NCBI GenBank assembly: GCA_001600415.1
Contig: BCJX01000002.1
Location: forward strand, 2,197,181 to 2,261,180
Source of the DNA: Pascua guehoae
Lineage: Eukaryota; Basidiomycota; Tremellomycetes; Trichosporonales; Trichosporonaceae
DNA: 64,000 nucleotides
Reading direction: 5' to 3'
The notes beneath the pieces were generated by a model. That model saw nothing but the letters and a program-made list of their open reading frames with translations. It searched no databases and had not been told where the DNA came from. The position numbers and the translations under genes were made by a program. Below, in pieces: positions 43,574 to 55,396 of this stretch (the first letter of the stretch is position 1; the number at the start of each line of letters is the position of its first letter).

Positions 43574-46273
43574 TCACATGCACAGAATGGTGAGTTTCTG
43601 GCGCACCTCGCCGCCGTGGAGGCCCAGGGTCTGTCCGACAATAACGCGCTGGTCGTCAATCATGACGCCGTCGGGCAGGTCGTGCCGGTTGCCCCTGGCG
43701 ACTGTCCTTGTAATGGTGCGGAACGGGAGGCGCGACACGACCTCGTCCTCCCATGCGCCGCCCGCCTCGAGCACGGTTGGCTCATCGTACAGCTGCACCG
43801 TGTACTCTGCCTCGCCAAACCGGTCGCCGTCGGGGGTGGGCGCCGACGTCTCGGTCCACGTCGCGGTAATCTCGGTCGTGGCGCCGCTCTCTGCCTCATC
43901 ACGGTTGCGGTGGCGCGCAAGGAGGCTGCTGAGCCTATTGAACAGTGTGGCTTCGCGCTCGGCCTGCGTCAGAGGCGCCGGGGGCCCGCCCCGGGCGTGC
44001 CCGTTCGAGCTCTCGCCGCCGCCGTCTTCCGAATCACGCTCGTTTACCTCGCGTGCAAAGTCCATTAGTGTCTGGACTTGGGAGCGCGTCTTTGCCTCGG
44101 ACGCTGCTCGCTCCGCGCGCGCCCGAGCCCGGTCGCGCGCCACAATGTCGGGGTTGAAATCGTGCACGCTCAGCGCGCACATGTCGCCGTTATCGGACCA
44201 TTTGAGCGACGCAAAGCGATACCCCGCGCACGAGCACACCTGGTGTGTGAGCAGAATTCACGGCAACGGTGACCACCCAACTCACCCAGTGCCGGCGGAT
44301 ATTCATAAACTGCGGCATCAAGCGCGCACCCGGCTCTCCCCAGTCCTCCCAGTCGTGAATGTCGAGAACGTCCATTAAGCCCGGCTCGTATATGCCCTGC
44401 TTCCATGCATCGTGCACGCGCTCCTCGCCGGCGATGGCCATCTCGACGAGCGTCTCGCGCAGCACAAAGAGCTCGTAAAACCTCTGTGTGCTCAACGCCC
44501 GGCGCTCGGGGCTCTTGATGGCAATCTCAAACACGAGCACGCCGCGCGACGGATCCAACGTAAACGGCTTTCCACGTCCCAGGGTCGCCTGCTTGGGGCC
44601 GATAGGAGGGAAGGGCGGGTCGGGGCGGACGTGGAACTGCTCAAACTCAAACTCGTTGGCGAGGGACGGCATGAGCAGACGCGTCGTCAGGATCGCCCGT
44701 GAAGTCGCCCTGTCCTCGTGGTCCATCTTGAGTGGCTGCCCCACCTCGGTCTTTTTAGTTGGACTGCGCATGAACGAGTAGATCTGGATCATGGGAGGGA
44801 GGGGCTCGCCCTCCGACGTCAGCTGGCCTGGTTGCGCAACGGCAACGGTCGTGGGCGTCAGCATCACAAACGTGCTCTCGCACGAAGCGCCGCCAAAGTG
44901 TATGCGCTGCAGAGTTAGCTTGGGCTATGAAGAGCTCGTTGTAACTCACGGCCAGTACCTCGCCCGTCTTCCAGTTCCACGCGACCATCTCTTCTTCGAT
45001 ATCCATGACAAATAGATCGACATTGTTGTGGGTGCCCACAATGTCCATGCCTTCACGCGAGACGAGCGTGATGAGCGTATCTCCCATGACTTGGAGAAGC
45101 TGGCGGGGCCACATGGAGGGTCCGCTGGCCGGCGGAAAGTCGAGTGTGGCAAAAGAAGCAAGTGGGTGTGGTTCAAACGTCGACATGGTCAAGAGGTGGT
45201 ACCTGTGTGCGGGCGCCTGAAGGCCAGCACGAGCGGGAGAAGGTCTGGTGTGTGAGTGAGTCAAAACTGTGAGGACATCTGAGTCTATAGACGTACTCGT
45301 GTTCGCTAACGACCACAAGGTCCTGGGATGGGTCCATTGTCAGATCGGCAATGGCAAAGGGCACCGTGTGCGCCTTTGTGGGGAGGGGCGGGTCATCGAG
45401 GTCTGGGTCCACGACGCTGGGGAGGGGGATGAGCCGGATGGTCGTTGGCTGTGCGTGGGTGTGTGTGAGCACGCAGGTTGGACGACGGTTGATGCAAACT
45501 CACCCGCTCAAGTTGACCCGTCACGTCCTCGCACACGAGGAAGATGCCCTCCTGGAGCTCGTAGACGCCCGTACGCCCCTTGACCTGGAAGGTGCGGACC
45601 TGTGCCGGCTCGAGCTTGGCCCACCTGTCCTCACGCGCGTTGAGGGCCTTGGTCTTGTCGACAACCGAGAGCGCTGTCAAGTCCTGGCGTGTCGTTGGCG
45701 GCGTGGCAGGCCATGGCGCCAGGCTGACCGTCGAGATGGTCGGGCGCACAAGGCCGGTATGCGGTGACTTGATAGCCGACTGGAATGGCGACGACGCTCT
45801 CGCGACATGTGTCGCTTTGCGGAGCGCCGGAAATTCAGAAGGAGTCCCAGACGTCGGCGTCCACGGTGCCTCAGGCGGCGTATCGACGGGCGTTGTGGAT
45901 GGCACTGATCGTCGTCCAGCGTCGTGTGGTTGCGGCCGGTTCTGCACATCCAGATAGCCCGAACGTTTCAACAGGTCCGAGTACTGCAACGTCGGGGATG
46001 CGAGCGACAGGTTTTTGAGAGCATGACATGTCTGGAGTGTGAGCGGTGCCGTAGATACGGGGCGTGGAGGCCCACAGGTACCGTCGTCACCGAGCGATGC
46101 GGAGCCATGCACGAGATGGGGTGAACGCCCCAGCCTTGCCTCTCGAGTCACAAACTTACCTGCACAGCCCGGGCGAGGTCCTTTGGTTCCAAGTCCTTGA
46201 GAATGTGCTCAAGAATCTCCTCTGGGAGTAGGAGAAGGAGCCCGCTCCTCGCGTCGCACGACTCCGGTGCCAT
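43574..46273 (-). CDS. F-box protein of unknown specificity
   Basis: Six exons (46160-46273, 45504-46031, 45297-45448, 44950-45244, 44286-44906, 43574-44239) give 791 aa. The N-terminus is a good F-box: LLPEEILEHILKDLEPKDL and ARAVQTCHALKNLSLASP, residues about 13-55, which would bind Skp1 in an SCF ubiquitin ligase. The body contains beta-rich stretches with WD- or propeller-like spacing (LTMDPSQDLVVVSEHE, REGMDIVGTHNNVDLFVMDIE, MVAWNWKTGEVLA, MCALSVHDFNP), similar in layout to basidiomycete F-box proteins lacking a named partner domain. An acidic, Asp/Glu-rich insertion precedes the C-terminus. The specific substrate is unknown. It is not closely similar to the tandem F-box-like family at 5-10 kb. 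Confidence 0.85.
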
Positions 46274-46629
46274 CGTTGGGGGGAGGAGCTAGACTTTTAG
46301 AGTTGGCAATGCCAAGTAGTCGAAAAGGTGGAGCTATGTGGAGGGTGAAGGTGGTCGACAACGTTTGGCTCCCTCGGCGCGTATAGAATGAGGGGTAAGG
46401 TGTCGATACCGTAGTGTGATAGAGCGTGGATAGTAGGAGTGAACGAGAAGGAAGCAAGTGACAAGTCGTAACGAGGTGATCTCGATCGATCCGATATATC
46501 TTCCAGCTTGACAGTGCAGTGGGCAAAGTAAAGTGGTGGGCTCCGGTCCTCAGGCGCCACACCCAGGTCACATCTCATCTCGCAAAACGTCACCTCATCA
46601 ACGCTCCCTTGCGCTAGACTTTTCTAATA

Positions 46630-46641
46630 GATCACGTGATC
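46630..46641. promoter_or_regulatory. 12-bp palindrome with a CACGTG core
   Basis: GATCACGTGATC is a perfect 12-bp palindrome in the divergent promoter between the F-box gene and the RRM gene, 181 nt before the RRM start codon. TCACGTGA is the classic site of Cbf1/USF-type bHLH factors in fungi. Binding here is inferred. Confidence 0.6.
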
Positions 46642-46821
46642 AATCTCTAAACCTCATTAGAACCATATGTTAATCAAAATCTGCTCCCGCTCGTCGCCAC
46701 CACAGAAAGCGACCACCACCAACAACTCACCTCGTCTTGTCAAACTCGCCCGTTTGTTTACACCCGGCCTCATCCCTTTACCCCCTTTCCACCCCGCCAC
46801 TCTTGTCCCCGCCGCAGTACG

Positions 46822-47469
46822 ATGGACGGTGCCAAGCGCTCCACGGTCTACGTTGCGGGATTCGCGCCGCAGGTCGACGAGAACCAGCTCCTCGAGGCGT
46901 TTGTGACCTTTGGCGACATTCTCGAGATCAGCCTTCCTCACGAACCACATGCTGGTAAGTTGCGACTGCCGGTGTGGATGGATGCTTCGAGAAGTGTGTG
47001 TATGGTTTAAAGAGTCTTGTATGGCTGGTGGTGCATGCGCTTTTGCTATCGCGCAATCAAGCTATCGTCGCGTGGCGTGCACACTCACTCAACCGCACAC
47101 TCCCGCGCCTGGCCCCAACCACTCACTGCCCAGCAAGCAAGCACCGTGGCTACGCGTTTATCACGTTTGCAAATCCCGAGGACGCACAGGAGGCGATTGA
47201 CAACTACGACCTGAATGAACTGCCTGGATACCGCGGACAGGGAAAGTTCCTCAAGTGCAGCATCGCACAACCGAACAAGTACGCGAGCGAGGGCGGAAGG
47301 CTCGACCGTGCGCGTGAGTATGGCTATGAAGCTTCAAACGAGGAGATTTTACAAAGTTGCTGACATCTCAGTGTGGGAATCGGAAGAGTGGTTGCAAGAA
47401 CACGGGCAGGACAGTAGTGACCCCGCCATGGCGAACGGGAACGGCGAGGCGGCGGCTGGTGGCGCATAG
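46822..47469 (+). CDS. single-RRM protein similar to the RRM of cyclophilin E
   Basis: Three exons (46822-46954, 47134-47307, 47372-47469) give 134 aa. One RNA recognition motif fills residues about 7-85: RNP2 is TVYVAGFAP, RNP1 is HRGYAFITF, and the C-terminal KCSIAQPNK is typical. The tail VWESEEWLQ or LWESEEWLQ (depending on the exon 2/3 join) resembles the sequence that follows the RRM in cyclophilin E/Cyp33, but no cyclophilin domain follows, and the protein ends in Gly/Ala-rich residues. It probably binds RNA in the nucleus, perhaps in the spliceosome as Cyp33 does. The exon 2 donor is ambiguous: 47308 keeps the frame with acceptor 47371. The gene is convergent with UBA1, only 76 nt apart. 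Confidence 0.82.
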
Positions 47470-47545
47470 TAGACAAACTGCATGTATCTCATAGAGCTCC
47501 TGCTGCATCTCGTTCTCGTTCTCTTCCTACGATGTACTACGATCT

Positions 47546-50500
47546 CTAGGGGAGGCGAATGAGGAGGTAAGGGACCTCGACATCCTCGTCCGACGTGTCG
47601 TTGGCCATGACCTCGACAAGTAGGCTCTTCTGCCACTTGGGGAGTGGCTTTCGGCTGACCTCCTCGACGAGGTCCGAGATGCGCTTGCCCAGACGCTCTG
47701 CCGCCTTCTTGGGTGGCGTAAACGTCGACCACAGCATCGACACGCCCTGCGACACCATAGAAAGCTCGAGCTGGTGCTCGCTCTCAAACCAGTCAATGAT
47801 CTCCTGGAGTGTGGGGTTGCCGTTAATCTCAAAGCGGTCCCAGAGCGTCCAGTCCTTGCCGTTGTACTGCTGCTTGGCAGCAACAATGGGCTCCGAGAAG
47901 CCAAAGAATGGCAGCGCAAGGTTGACGAAGCCATTCTTGTAGACCTCGGGGTCGGTCTTGCCGTCGATAATCTGGTTGTCAGCTGGCTGGAGTTTGCTTC
48001 AGCTCACCTTGTACAGCTCCAGGCAAACAAGGCCGACAGCAAGAGCCGTCGTCGTCGCAATGGCAGGAATAATCTTGCCAGCGATGAACTTGGTCTTGTG
48101 ACGGTCAGCCTCAGTGATGGCGTAGTTGCGGGCACGAAGGTTGGAGGCGGCAGTAATGAAGTCAATGTGGTGGTTCGTGTCGTCGTCCTTCTCAAAGTCG
48201 ACAGGGTTCAGGCGGAAGCCTGCAAGCGACGAGGGGGTGGGGAGCGAGGCGACAATCGACTCGACGTCCTCAGCTGTGGGTATGTTAGAACCAGAACAGT
48301 ATTTTGTTAGAACGCACGGTCATCGGAATCCGTGGGCGCCGGGTCGTTCTCGTTGATCTGAATCTTGACGCCGCTCTTGGGGACAAAGTCAGGGACCACA
48401 AAGTCCTCAAGCGCCTTGCGGAAGACGGCTGGGTCACGCTCGCCCTTGATGCCGTAGTTGAAGGCGTGAAGGTTGGCCGCCGAGACGAGGTACTCAAAGT
48501 CGAGAGGCTGTGCGGGTCAGATACGTTCTTGGTACCTACACTTACGTCCTCAATGCTGAACTTGAGCGGGTCGGGGGCACGCTTCGGGCCAGACCAGAAG
48601 GGAGTGCCGTTCGAGTTAACCTGGTCCTTGGGCAGGTTGTAGAGCAGCTGGCTAATCTCGTTGACGTAGTCGTTCTGGAACTGAAGACGAGCCCACTGGA
48701 TGCACTCTGCAAAGGTCGTGGGGCGGTTGACGAGGTAGCGCTCAATCTGCTTGAGCTGCTCGTGGTGCTGGCCCGAGCTCTTGAGCGTCGTCTCAACAAA
48801 GTTGGGCTGCGAGAGGTACAGGTTGACAGTCTGAGGAGGGTTGACAAAGAGAGCGTCGAAAGCCTCGCGAGCCCACTGGAATGTCAGCTGGGTGTCCGTG
48901 GGCGACAACTGACCTGAATGGTGTGCTCAATCTGGTTCGGGAAGTTCTTGACAGTGCACGAAGGGATCGACTTCTCAGGAGGGTCCTGGGACGACGAGTA
49001 CGACTCGGTCACGAAGGGGATGACAACCTGCGTGTTGGCCTTGGTGCCAAGGGTACCCGACTCGAGGAGGGGCTTCTGGTAGAAGACACAGCGGCGGTCC
49101 ATGTACTGGCGGGCCTGGACATTGTCCAGGGCGTTGGTGACGCTGTCCAGCTTCTCGAAAAACTCGTCGCCGAAGAGTTCTATGGTTAGCGTTGCCAAGG
49201 AAAGAAACATCGACTCACGCTCAGTCTCGGGGCCGACACGCTCCTCCATGGGCGTGATCTTGCCCTTGAGGTCGGGGTTCATGTGAGCGACGGCCGCGGC
49301 AGCGCTCTCAGCCTTGAACTTGCCAACGTCCTTGGGACGGAAGAGGAACTGGCGGTTCAGGTTGCTCTTCTCGATGGTGTCGAGGTCGGTAACAATGATC
49401 GAGCCCTCGGGGCCAGTCGCCAGGCCCATCATGCTCCAGTTCTTGAGCATTTCGCAACCAATGGCACCCGAGCCAACGAGGAACTGGCGGTTTGCGGCGA
49501 TCTTGTTCTGGAAGGTCTGGCCAAAGACCGCAATCTGTCCGTCGTAGCGCGAGCCAGTAGGCTGGCACTCTTCCTCGGTGGGGGGCTGCGTAGGCATGGA
49601 CTCGAGCGAGTCGAGGTACATGACCTGCTGCATGGGGTGGAACTTGGCCGAGACAGCCTTGAGGACTTCCTGCGCAACAAAGCCACCAATGACAGCGACC
49701 ATGGGCGAGAGGTCACCGGTAGCCTGGAACGCCAGCGCCTCCAGAACCTTCTCGTCAAGGTCACCATCGGCACCCGAGGCGGCGTGGATCTCCTTGGCGA
49801 GCGCGATGAGGGTGGCAGCGTCCTCTGCGTTGCGGGGACGGGGAAGGCGTCCCGACTTCTCAAAGAACGCGGAGAGAGCCTGGAAACCAGCGTGGAGAGT
49901 GGTGGGGCGGTCCCATTTTGCAAAGTCGGTAATGAACAGCTCGGGCTGGGCGAGCTGCTCCTTGAGCGACTTGAAGTGGAGGACCTTGGGCATCTTGACC
50001 TGAGTGAAGATTCCGCCAGACTGGTACTCGCCAAGGCCCGTGGTGTCGCCGATGGAGAAGGTGTATGGTCCCTTGACAGAGACCTTGCGGGGCTCGCAGC
50101 CGTTGAGCGCCTCCATACCCTTGATTTCGGTAAACGTCACGTAGTCGCCGTCCTCGAGACCGTGACGAGTCTCGTCAATGCAGGTAACAAGCGCCTCTGG
50201 GCCCTGCAAGTTAGTTGTGCACAGAGTGTTTAACACTCACATCCTCTACGTAGAGGATCATGCCGCTCAGCGGGTTCTCGCCGGTGGTGTCGACGCACGC
50301 AAAGTCGTCACCAAAGTCATTGAAGACCGAGCTATGATGTCAGCACGAGCTCCCTAGTGTCTCGATTGACGCACCCAAAGAGACCGCGGACATCCGCAGC
50401 GATGAAGTAGATGCCGTTGGCGCGAGCAAACTCGTCAATCTCGACCTGCTTGGCAATAGTCGTGTTCGTGAGCACAACAACCTGACATGTCAGTTCTCCC

Positions 50501-51249
50501 CTTTCGAGTGGACGGTGGAACTGACCTGGAACGGCGCAACCATCTCTGGGGTGATCTCGCCTTCACCCTCGAGAACGCGGATGGGGACGTAAGAGTTGAG
50601 CTCGGCAAGGCGCGGCGCCGTGACAGCATGGCGGGGCTTGCCAATGTCTGCCTCGCGGAGGAAGAACTGAGTGTGAGCGGATCTGCTGCATTGTTCAAAA
50701 CACGGTCGAGTGGAGAGGCGGGATTCTAGGTGTGTTGCAGATGCGACACCGCACACGCCCTGCTCGCCAAACCAGCTTTCACGTACCTGAGTGCCGAGGT
50801 CGGCAACCTCAACCGGTGCGGGGTCGTAGATCGTCACACTCTTCACACCAGCAAGGGCAATGTTCTTGGCTATGAGTCAGCGGCTGTGAACAGCAGGCGA
50901 AGCGCACCGATTTCGACGCCAAGACCCTTCATGCCGACGACCAGCACGTTGGACGTCGCCATCTTCTTCATTGCTGCATCGTTAGCTTGGGTCGATTGCA
51001 TAGAGCATACCCTCATGGCCAAGGACGTAGCTGTTGGGTCAGCATGAACAGACGTTCTTCGGGTACCCACAGTTGGCGCGAGTAGAGGCCCTCTTGGCTG
51101 TGTCAGCAATGACATCACTTGCAGTGCCGCGCTCGTCTTACCGTCGACTGCAGTGTCAGTATCCTGTGCTATTCCCGGTGCTGTGCTCGCAGCAAAGCTC
51201 TGGACGTACTCGTGTCGGCCGCGGGGTCAACCTCCATCGCGGACGCCAT
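47546..51249 (-). CDS. UBA1: ubiquitin-activating enzyme E1
   Basis: Fifteen exons (51210-51249, 51142-51147, 51071-51092, 51011-51030, 50908-50973, 50787-50869, 50526-50666, 50375-50481, 50241-50331, 49219-50203, 48914-49179, 48546-48875, 48318-48507, 48008-48273, 47546-47971) sum to 1012 aa, the normal E1 size. Visible hallmarks are [14 protein letters not shown] at the start of the inactive adenylation domain, [14 protein letters not shown] (nucleotide site), [15 protein letters not shown] (adenylation arginines), and the catalytic cysteine C595 in [12 protein letters not shown]. The C-terminal ubiquitin-fold domain ends [11 protein letters not shown]. The enzyme activates ubiquitin with ATP and passes it as a thioester to E2s in cytosol and nucleus. 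The first four exons are tiny (40, 6, 22 and 20 nt), so automated models probably lose the N-terminus. The 39-nt intron at 49180-49218 is in frame and stop-free. Confidence 0.97.
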
Positions 51250-51768
51250 GTTGTGATCAGGTAGTGTTGAAAGGAAAAAAAGGAAGGCGAAATGGAGATG
51301 AAAGATGCGATGTGTGCGGTGTCGTTAGAGTACAGCAGACCACGTCGCAGTGGTTGTTGTACGAGTTGGGAGTTTGTGGGACGAGGTTTGGAGATGGACG
51401 AAAGGAGGACGAGAGAGAGAGAAGAGAGAAGAGTCAAAGTGGAGGAGCAGTGACGATGAGTAACACGTCTCGGCCAAGCCAGCGCGCGCTGCGCGTGCGG
51501 TGCATCCATCCTGGCAGGCGCCAGGCGCATTGCCACAACCACGACTTCCCTCGCCCTCTTCCGATCGATGACGCTGGCAGCTGGCAGTGGCCAATTTGGT
51601 TCCGCACATCGGCCTCTTCAACCCAACCGGTATTTTAAGGACTTGAACAAGAGCGCATGAGCACCGACAATGGCATGCATCATGCAACGTATATGCATCG
51701 TTATAGCTACAAAAGCATCCACGATTAAGTGATTCATCATTCATGAGGTTCATTGAATGTCATGGCGT
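51250..51768. other. UBA1 promoter and F-box/WD 3' flank
   Basis: Non-coding. A GA-rich tract at 51395-51435 (CT-rich on the sense strand of UBA1) lies in its leader. Confidence 0.6.
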
Positions 51769-54675
51769 CTAAGACGCAGTAGTTCCTGTGGCAGTTGGTC
51801 CAACAAACCCAGCCACAACAATGGAGCCGTCGGTGCAGCCGTACTGCTTGTCAGCCGTGGACGCCATGACAAACGCCACGACTCCAGCTGAACTCACCAC
51901 CAGTTTGTCATGGTCGAGTGCAAGACTCATCGGGTTCTTGCTAGAGACATGCAAACCCGCCTGCTTTCCGCGAGTCTCCCACTTGCCGCCGAGAGGGACA
52001 AGCTTCATCGTTGGCTGTTCGCCGTCCGCCGACTCCTGTTCCGTTCCGACGATCACCTGCGCCGTGAGCTTGGCATACGTCAACAACGTGAAGGGGCTTA
52101 CTCGTCGCTCCGCACCGGCCTTGGCAGAAACGCGTCGGCTAGTCACAATGCGTACGCGCCCAGCCTCAAAAGCGCCGCGTTCAGTGCCGGTGATATCGAG
52201 GATCTCAACCACACGTGGCCAGCGAGCGAGCGCAAACTTGGAGGTGGTGCCAGTTGTCGTTGCGGAGGGCACGTCCTCGTCGACCCCCGTTCCAACAGTG
52301 GATGATGACAGTCTTTTGGCAGTCGGGGACCCCTTGACTGGGCTGCCCATGCTCGACCGCGGTCCACGCGGCGGGACGACCGTTGAGAGCGGCGATGGAA
52401 TCCCACCAGTCGACTGCCGTGGCCGAAGAGGAGAGGCACCGCCAGAGGGACCGAGGTCAAATGGAGACTTGATGCTTGCCCCATCCGTGACAAGGGGTTG
52501 AGGACCCAACGGCTCAGACATTTCGGCCTGCTCCTCTTCGTCGGCCCAGTCCCAGGCGAGGCGAACCACCATGTCCCTGTTGCCACACTGCTGTTAGGCA
52601 TCACCTGTGCATTTCTGCTCACCGCCATGAACCGGCCCTCTGCCTCAAACCAGGAGAGCATGCCGAGAGCCCCAACACCGATGTCCTTGAGCTTGTCGGC
52701 ATACTCTGGTTGCCGTTTCGCCAGGTCTGCCAGGCGGAATTGGCCGAGCATCTCACGTTTAGCGATCGAGAAACTGCGAATGATTCCATCGACAGTGGCA
52801 GTGACGATGAAGTTGTCTAACAAGTTCATGCCGACGCAGACATTGGTTTGCTGTCCAAACCGCACAATCTTGTTACCCGTGCGCCAGTCCCACACGACAA
52901 TGGCCTTGTCAGACCCAACAGAGACGAGCCACTGGGCGTTGATTCTGCCGTCAGCGACAACCGGGTCCACGATACTCACGCAACTGCACGGGTCCCGTGG
53001 AGATGTCCCGAAAGGATCCTCTCCACCTTCCACTCGCCGTCAATCTGGCGCCACACAGAGGCACGCCCAATGTCGTGCGACCCAGTAACTAGGACCTGCT
53101 CGGGCGCGTAGAAATCGAGATCTGACACAGACTTTGCAGGGATGACAATAGGTGGAGGAACGGCCTTTGCGCTCGATACAGCGTACGGCAGATGCCAAAT
53201 TCGGATACTGTGGGTGTCAGAAATGGAAAGAATCACCGATACCTACGTGTCATCATATGATCCACTGATCAGAGTCTCGCCGCAGAGTTTGAGAGACGTG
53301 ACGTAGTTTGTGTGGCCACCGAGCACTGCGAGCGATTGTACCTGTAAGCACATTAGTTGGATCTTCCCTTGCAGAATCCTCGATCCAAGCTCACCGTCCC
53401 GTTTGTCCAGTGTTTCTCCCGTTGCCACAGCCGTTTGTACAGGCCAAGCCAGTCGCCGTCATCCTCCATATGGTAGTTGTCGAGGGTGATCATGCCGTCC
53501 CATGTCTTCTCAAGCTCGCGACACAGCGCCTTCCACACTGACGGCTTTGTCGCCAGATAGTCGAAGCGTTTCGACACCTGGCGGGTTAGCATTTGAAGAT
53601 GACTCAGGAACCCACAAGACGGAGCTGCAAAATGCTCCTTCGATCAAGGAACAGAATGACACGATCGCAGAGATCGTCCTCCAGACGAGCCAGGACGCCA
53701 CTCCGCAGTTCCTTGTACTTTAGGAGAATGTCAATCTGCGCCTGAATGTCGGATGGTCGATAGGCTGGGGATTGTCAGCTGGTCACCTTGTGTCGACTCA
53801 CATTCTGCGATGATCGCGAGCAGACCCATCCGCTGGTCCTTTGGCATTGATCGGACTAGAGTTCCGAGGGTGTCACGGTCATTTAACAGAGAAAGGAGAT
53901 TCTGGTTCACGCCCTCGGGCAGCGCGGCGCGTGGTCGTCGTTCGGAGAGCGGCCGACACCGGCTGTGTTCGGCTTGGAGGAGGCGATATTGGACCTCGAG
54001 GTCGTGTACTCGTTCCCGAAGTGTTTCCACTTCTGAGGAGGCCGAGGCCGAGGTTGGTCGGTCACTAGGGCTTGTGCTTGCTGCTCTTGCCTCCAATGGC
54101 GCCAGAGGGGGCAGTTTGGGAGACTAGCGTCAGCTGGTTCACACACGCCGCTTCGCACGTACTGGAGTTGGGAGATCTCGCGCGGGTAGCAGCACATTGG
54201 GGGGCATCGACAGTCGTGGGCGTTCTGGTGACCGTGATGGCGGCTCCTTCTTCCTGGGCGCGGACATGGACTTCGTCCTTGGAGACGCACGCGTTGTAAC
54301 AGGGGTGGATAAGGAGGCATGTGCCGGGCTCGATGTCGACCCCGACGGCATCGTTGGCGGGCGGACCAGAGACGCGATACGCGACGTCGACGGCGAGGGC
54401 GAGAGCTTGTTCGCGATACGCGGGTTGGACTTGACCCGTTTGATTGACGGGGGAGTTAAATACGATGCAGGGCTTGGTTTCGATACGACAGATGGCGACG
54501 ATGTTGGAGATGTTGGAGACACCGACGGCGCTGGCGGTCCTCTTGCAACAGAGCGCGTCGGGACACGGGGACGTGGGGCGGGGCCACCAGTGCGTGACGC
54601 CGGCGAAGAGGTCCCCGCCCTTGGGATGCCCGACTTGGCCCCGGTTGACGGTGAACCGTTTGTCGTCGCGGACAT
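51769..54675 (-). CDS. F-box/WD40-repeat protein
   Basis: Eight exons (54163-54675, 53802-54123, 53616-53764, 53395-53577, 53247-53341, 52980-53207, 52623-52944, 51769-52587) give 876 aa. A long Ser/Pro/Thr-rich N-tail is followed by a short coiled coil (VETLRERVHDLEVQYRLLQ), then YRPSDIQAQIDILLK and an F-box near 300-345 (LEDDLCDRVILFL, LRLVSKRF, WKALCREL). WD40 blades follow: GGHTNYVTSLKLCGETLISG with SYDDTIRIWHL, SVGSDKAIVVWDWRTGNKI and NFIVTATVDGIIRSFSI. This is the Cdc4/Met30/Pof1 layout, in which the propeller reads phosphorylated substrates for SCF ligases, but which orthologue it is cannot be settled. A low-complexity region interrupts the propeller near its C-terminal third. Divergent from the GH31 gene. 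Confidence 0.9.
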
Positions 54676-55396
54676 CTGTGAGGGGGGGGAGGGGGGCGCA
54701 GGGTGGGTACTTTGGCGTTGGAGTTGGAGAGAGTTGATACTTTTGAGCTAGAGTTGTCAATCTGTGGTGGACATGCTCTTCCCGTGGTCGCGTTTGAGAC
54801 AGGGAAAGTGCGGGGCCCGAACAGCCCGTCATCGCCAGGCGATCAGACGTTTTCTATCATAATATGAACACTTTCCGACATTTCACAGGCCTCAGAATCT
54901 ATTGTTTTTGGCCCAAATTGTCATTTTCGGTTTTCTCTCCCGCCAGGAGCCAACATCGGCGAATACTTGAAGGATGTCCCATCCCGACGACCACTCCTTT
55001 CCCGTATCCATCCACCCAACCTCCAATCCTCTCCCAGTTCCCCTATCCCTTCCAACCTCATAACCACCTAATCCCGCCTAGTGCCCACATACATGCACAG
55101 CTGTTGGATGAGGACGACAAGGGCTTGTTCCTTTGGAGTTGTCATTAAAGTTTTTACCTCTAAGAATCATAGGCGCGTCATAGGCGCGCGAGCACGGTCA
55201 ACAGATACCGACACGCCTGTCTTCCGGCGACCGGCGCCGAGTGGGACCGGCACCGTTGGCCGGCCGCAAGTGCACGGCGGGGACGGGCCGGTTGGAAAGG
55301 GACAAGACTAACGAGTGGCGTGGATATATAAACGTTTGTGCTCTTGTCGACGAACCCCATACTTGTGCATATAACCCCACCTCATCGCTTGTGAAT
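54676..55396. other. divergent promoter between F-box/WD and GH31 genes
   Basis: No gene. It contains the TATA box at 55325 and C/T-rich DNA at 54960-55080. Confidence 0.6.
55325..55332 (+). promoter_or_regulatory. TATA box of the GH31 gene
   Basis: TATATAAA lies 72 nt before the start codon, an exact consensus match. Housekeeping genes in this window lack such a clear box, which suggests inducible expression. Confidence 0.7.

Noticed and set aside
49283..50233. 316-codon plus-strand open frame
   Set aside because: It is antisense to the large UBA1 exon and Leu/Glu/Val-rich through mirrored codon bias.
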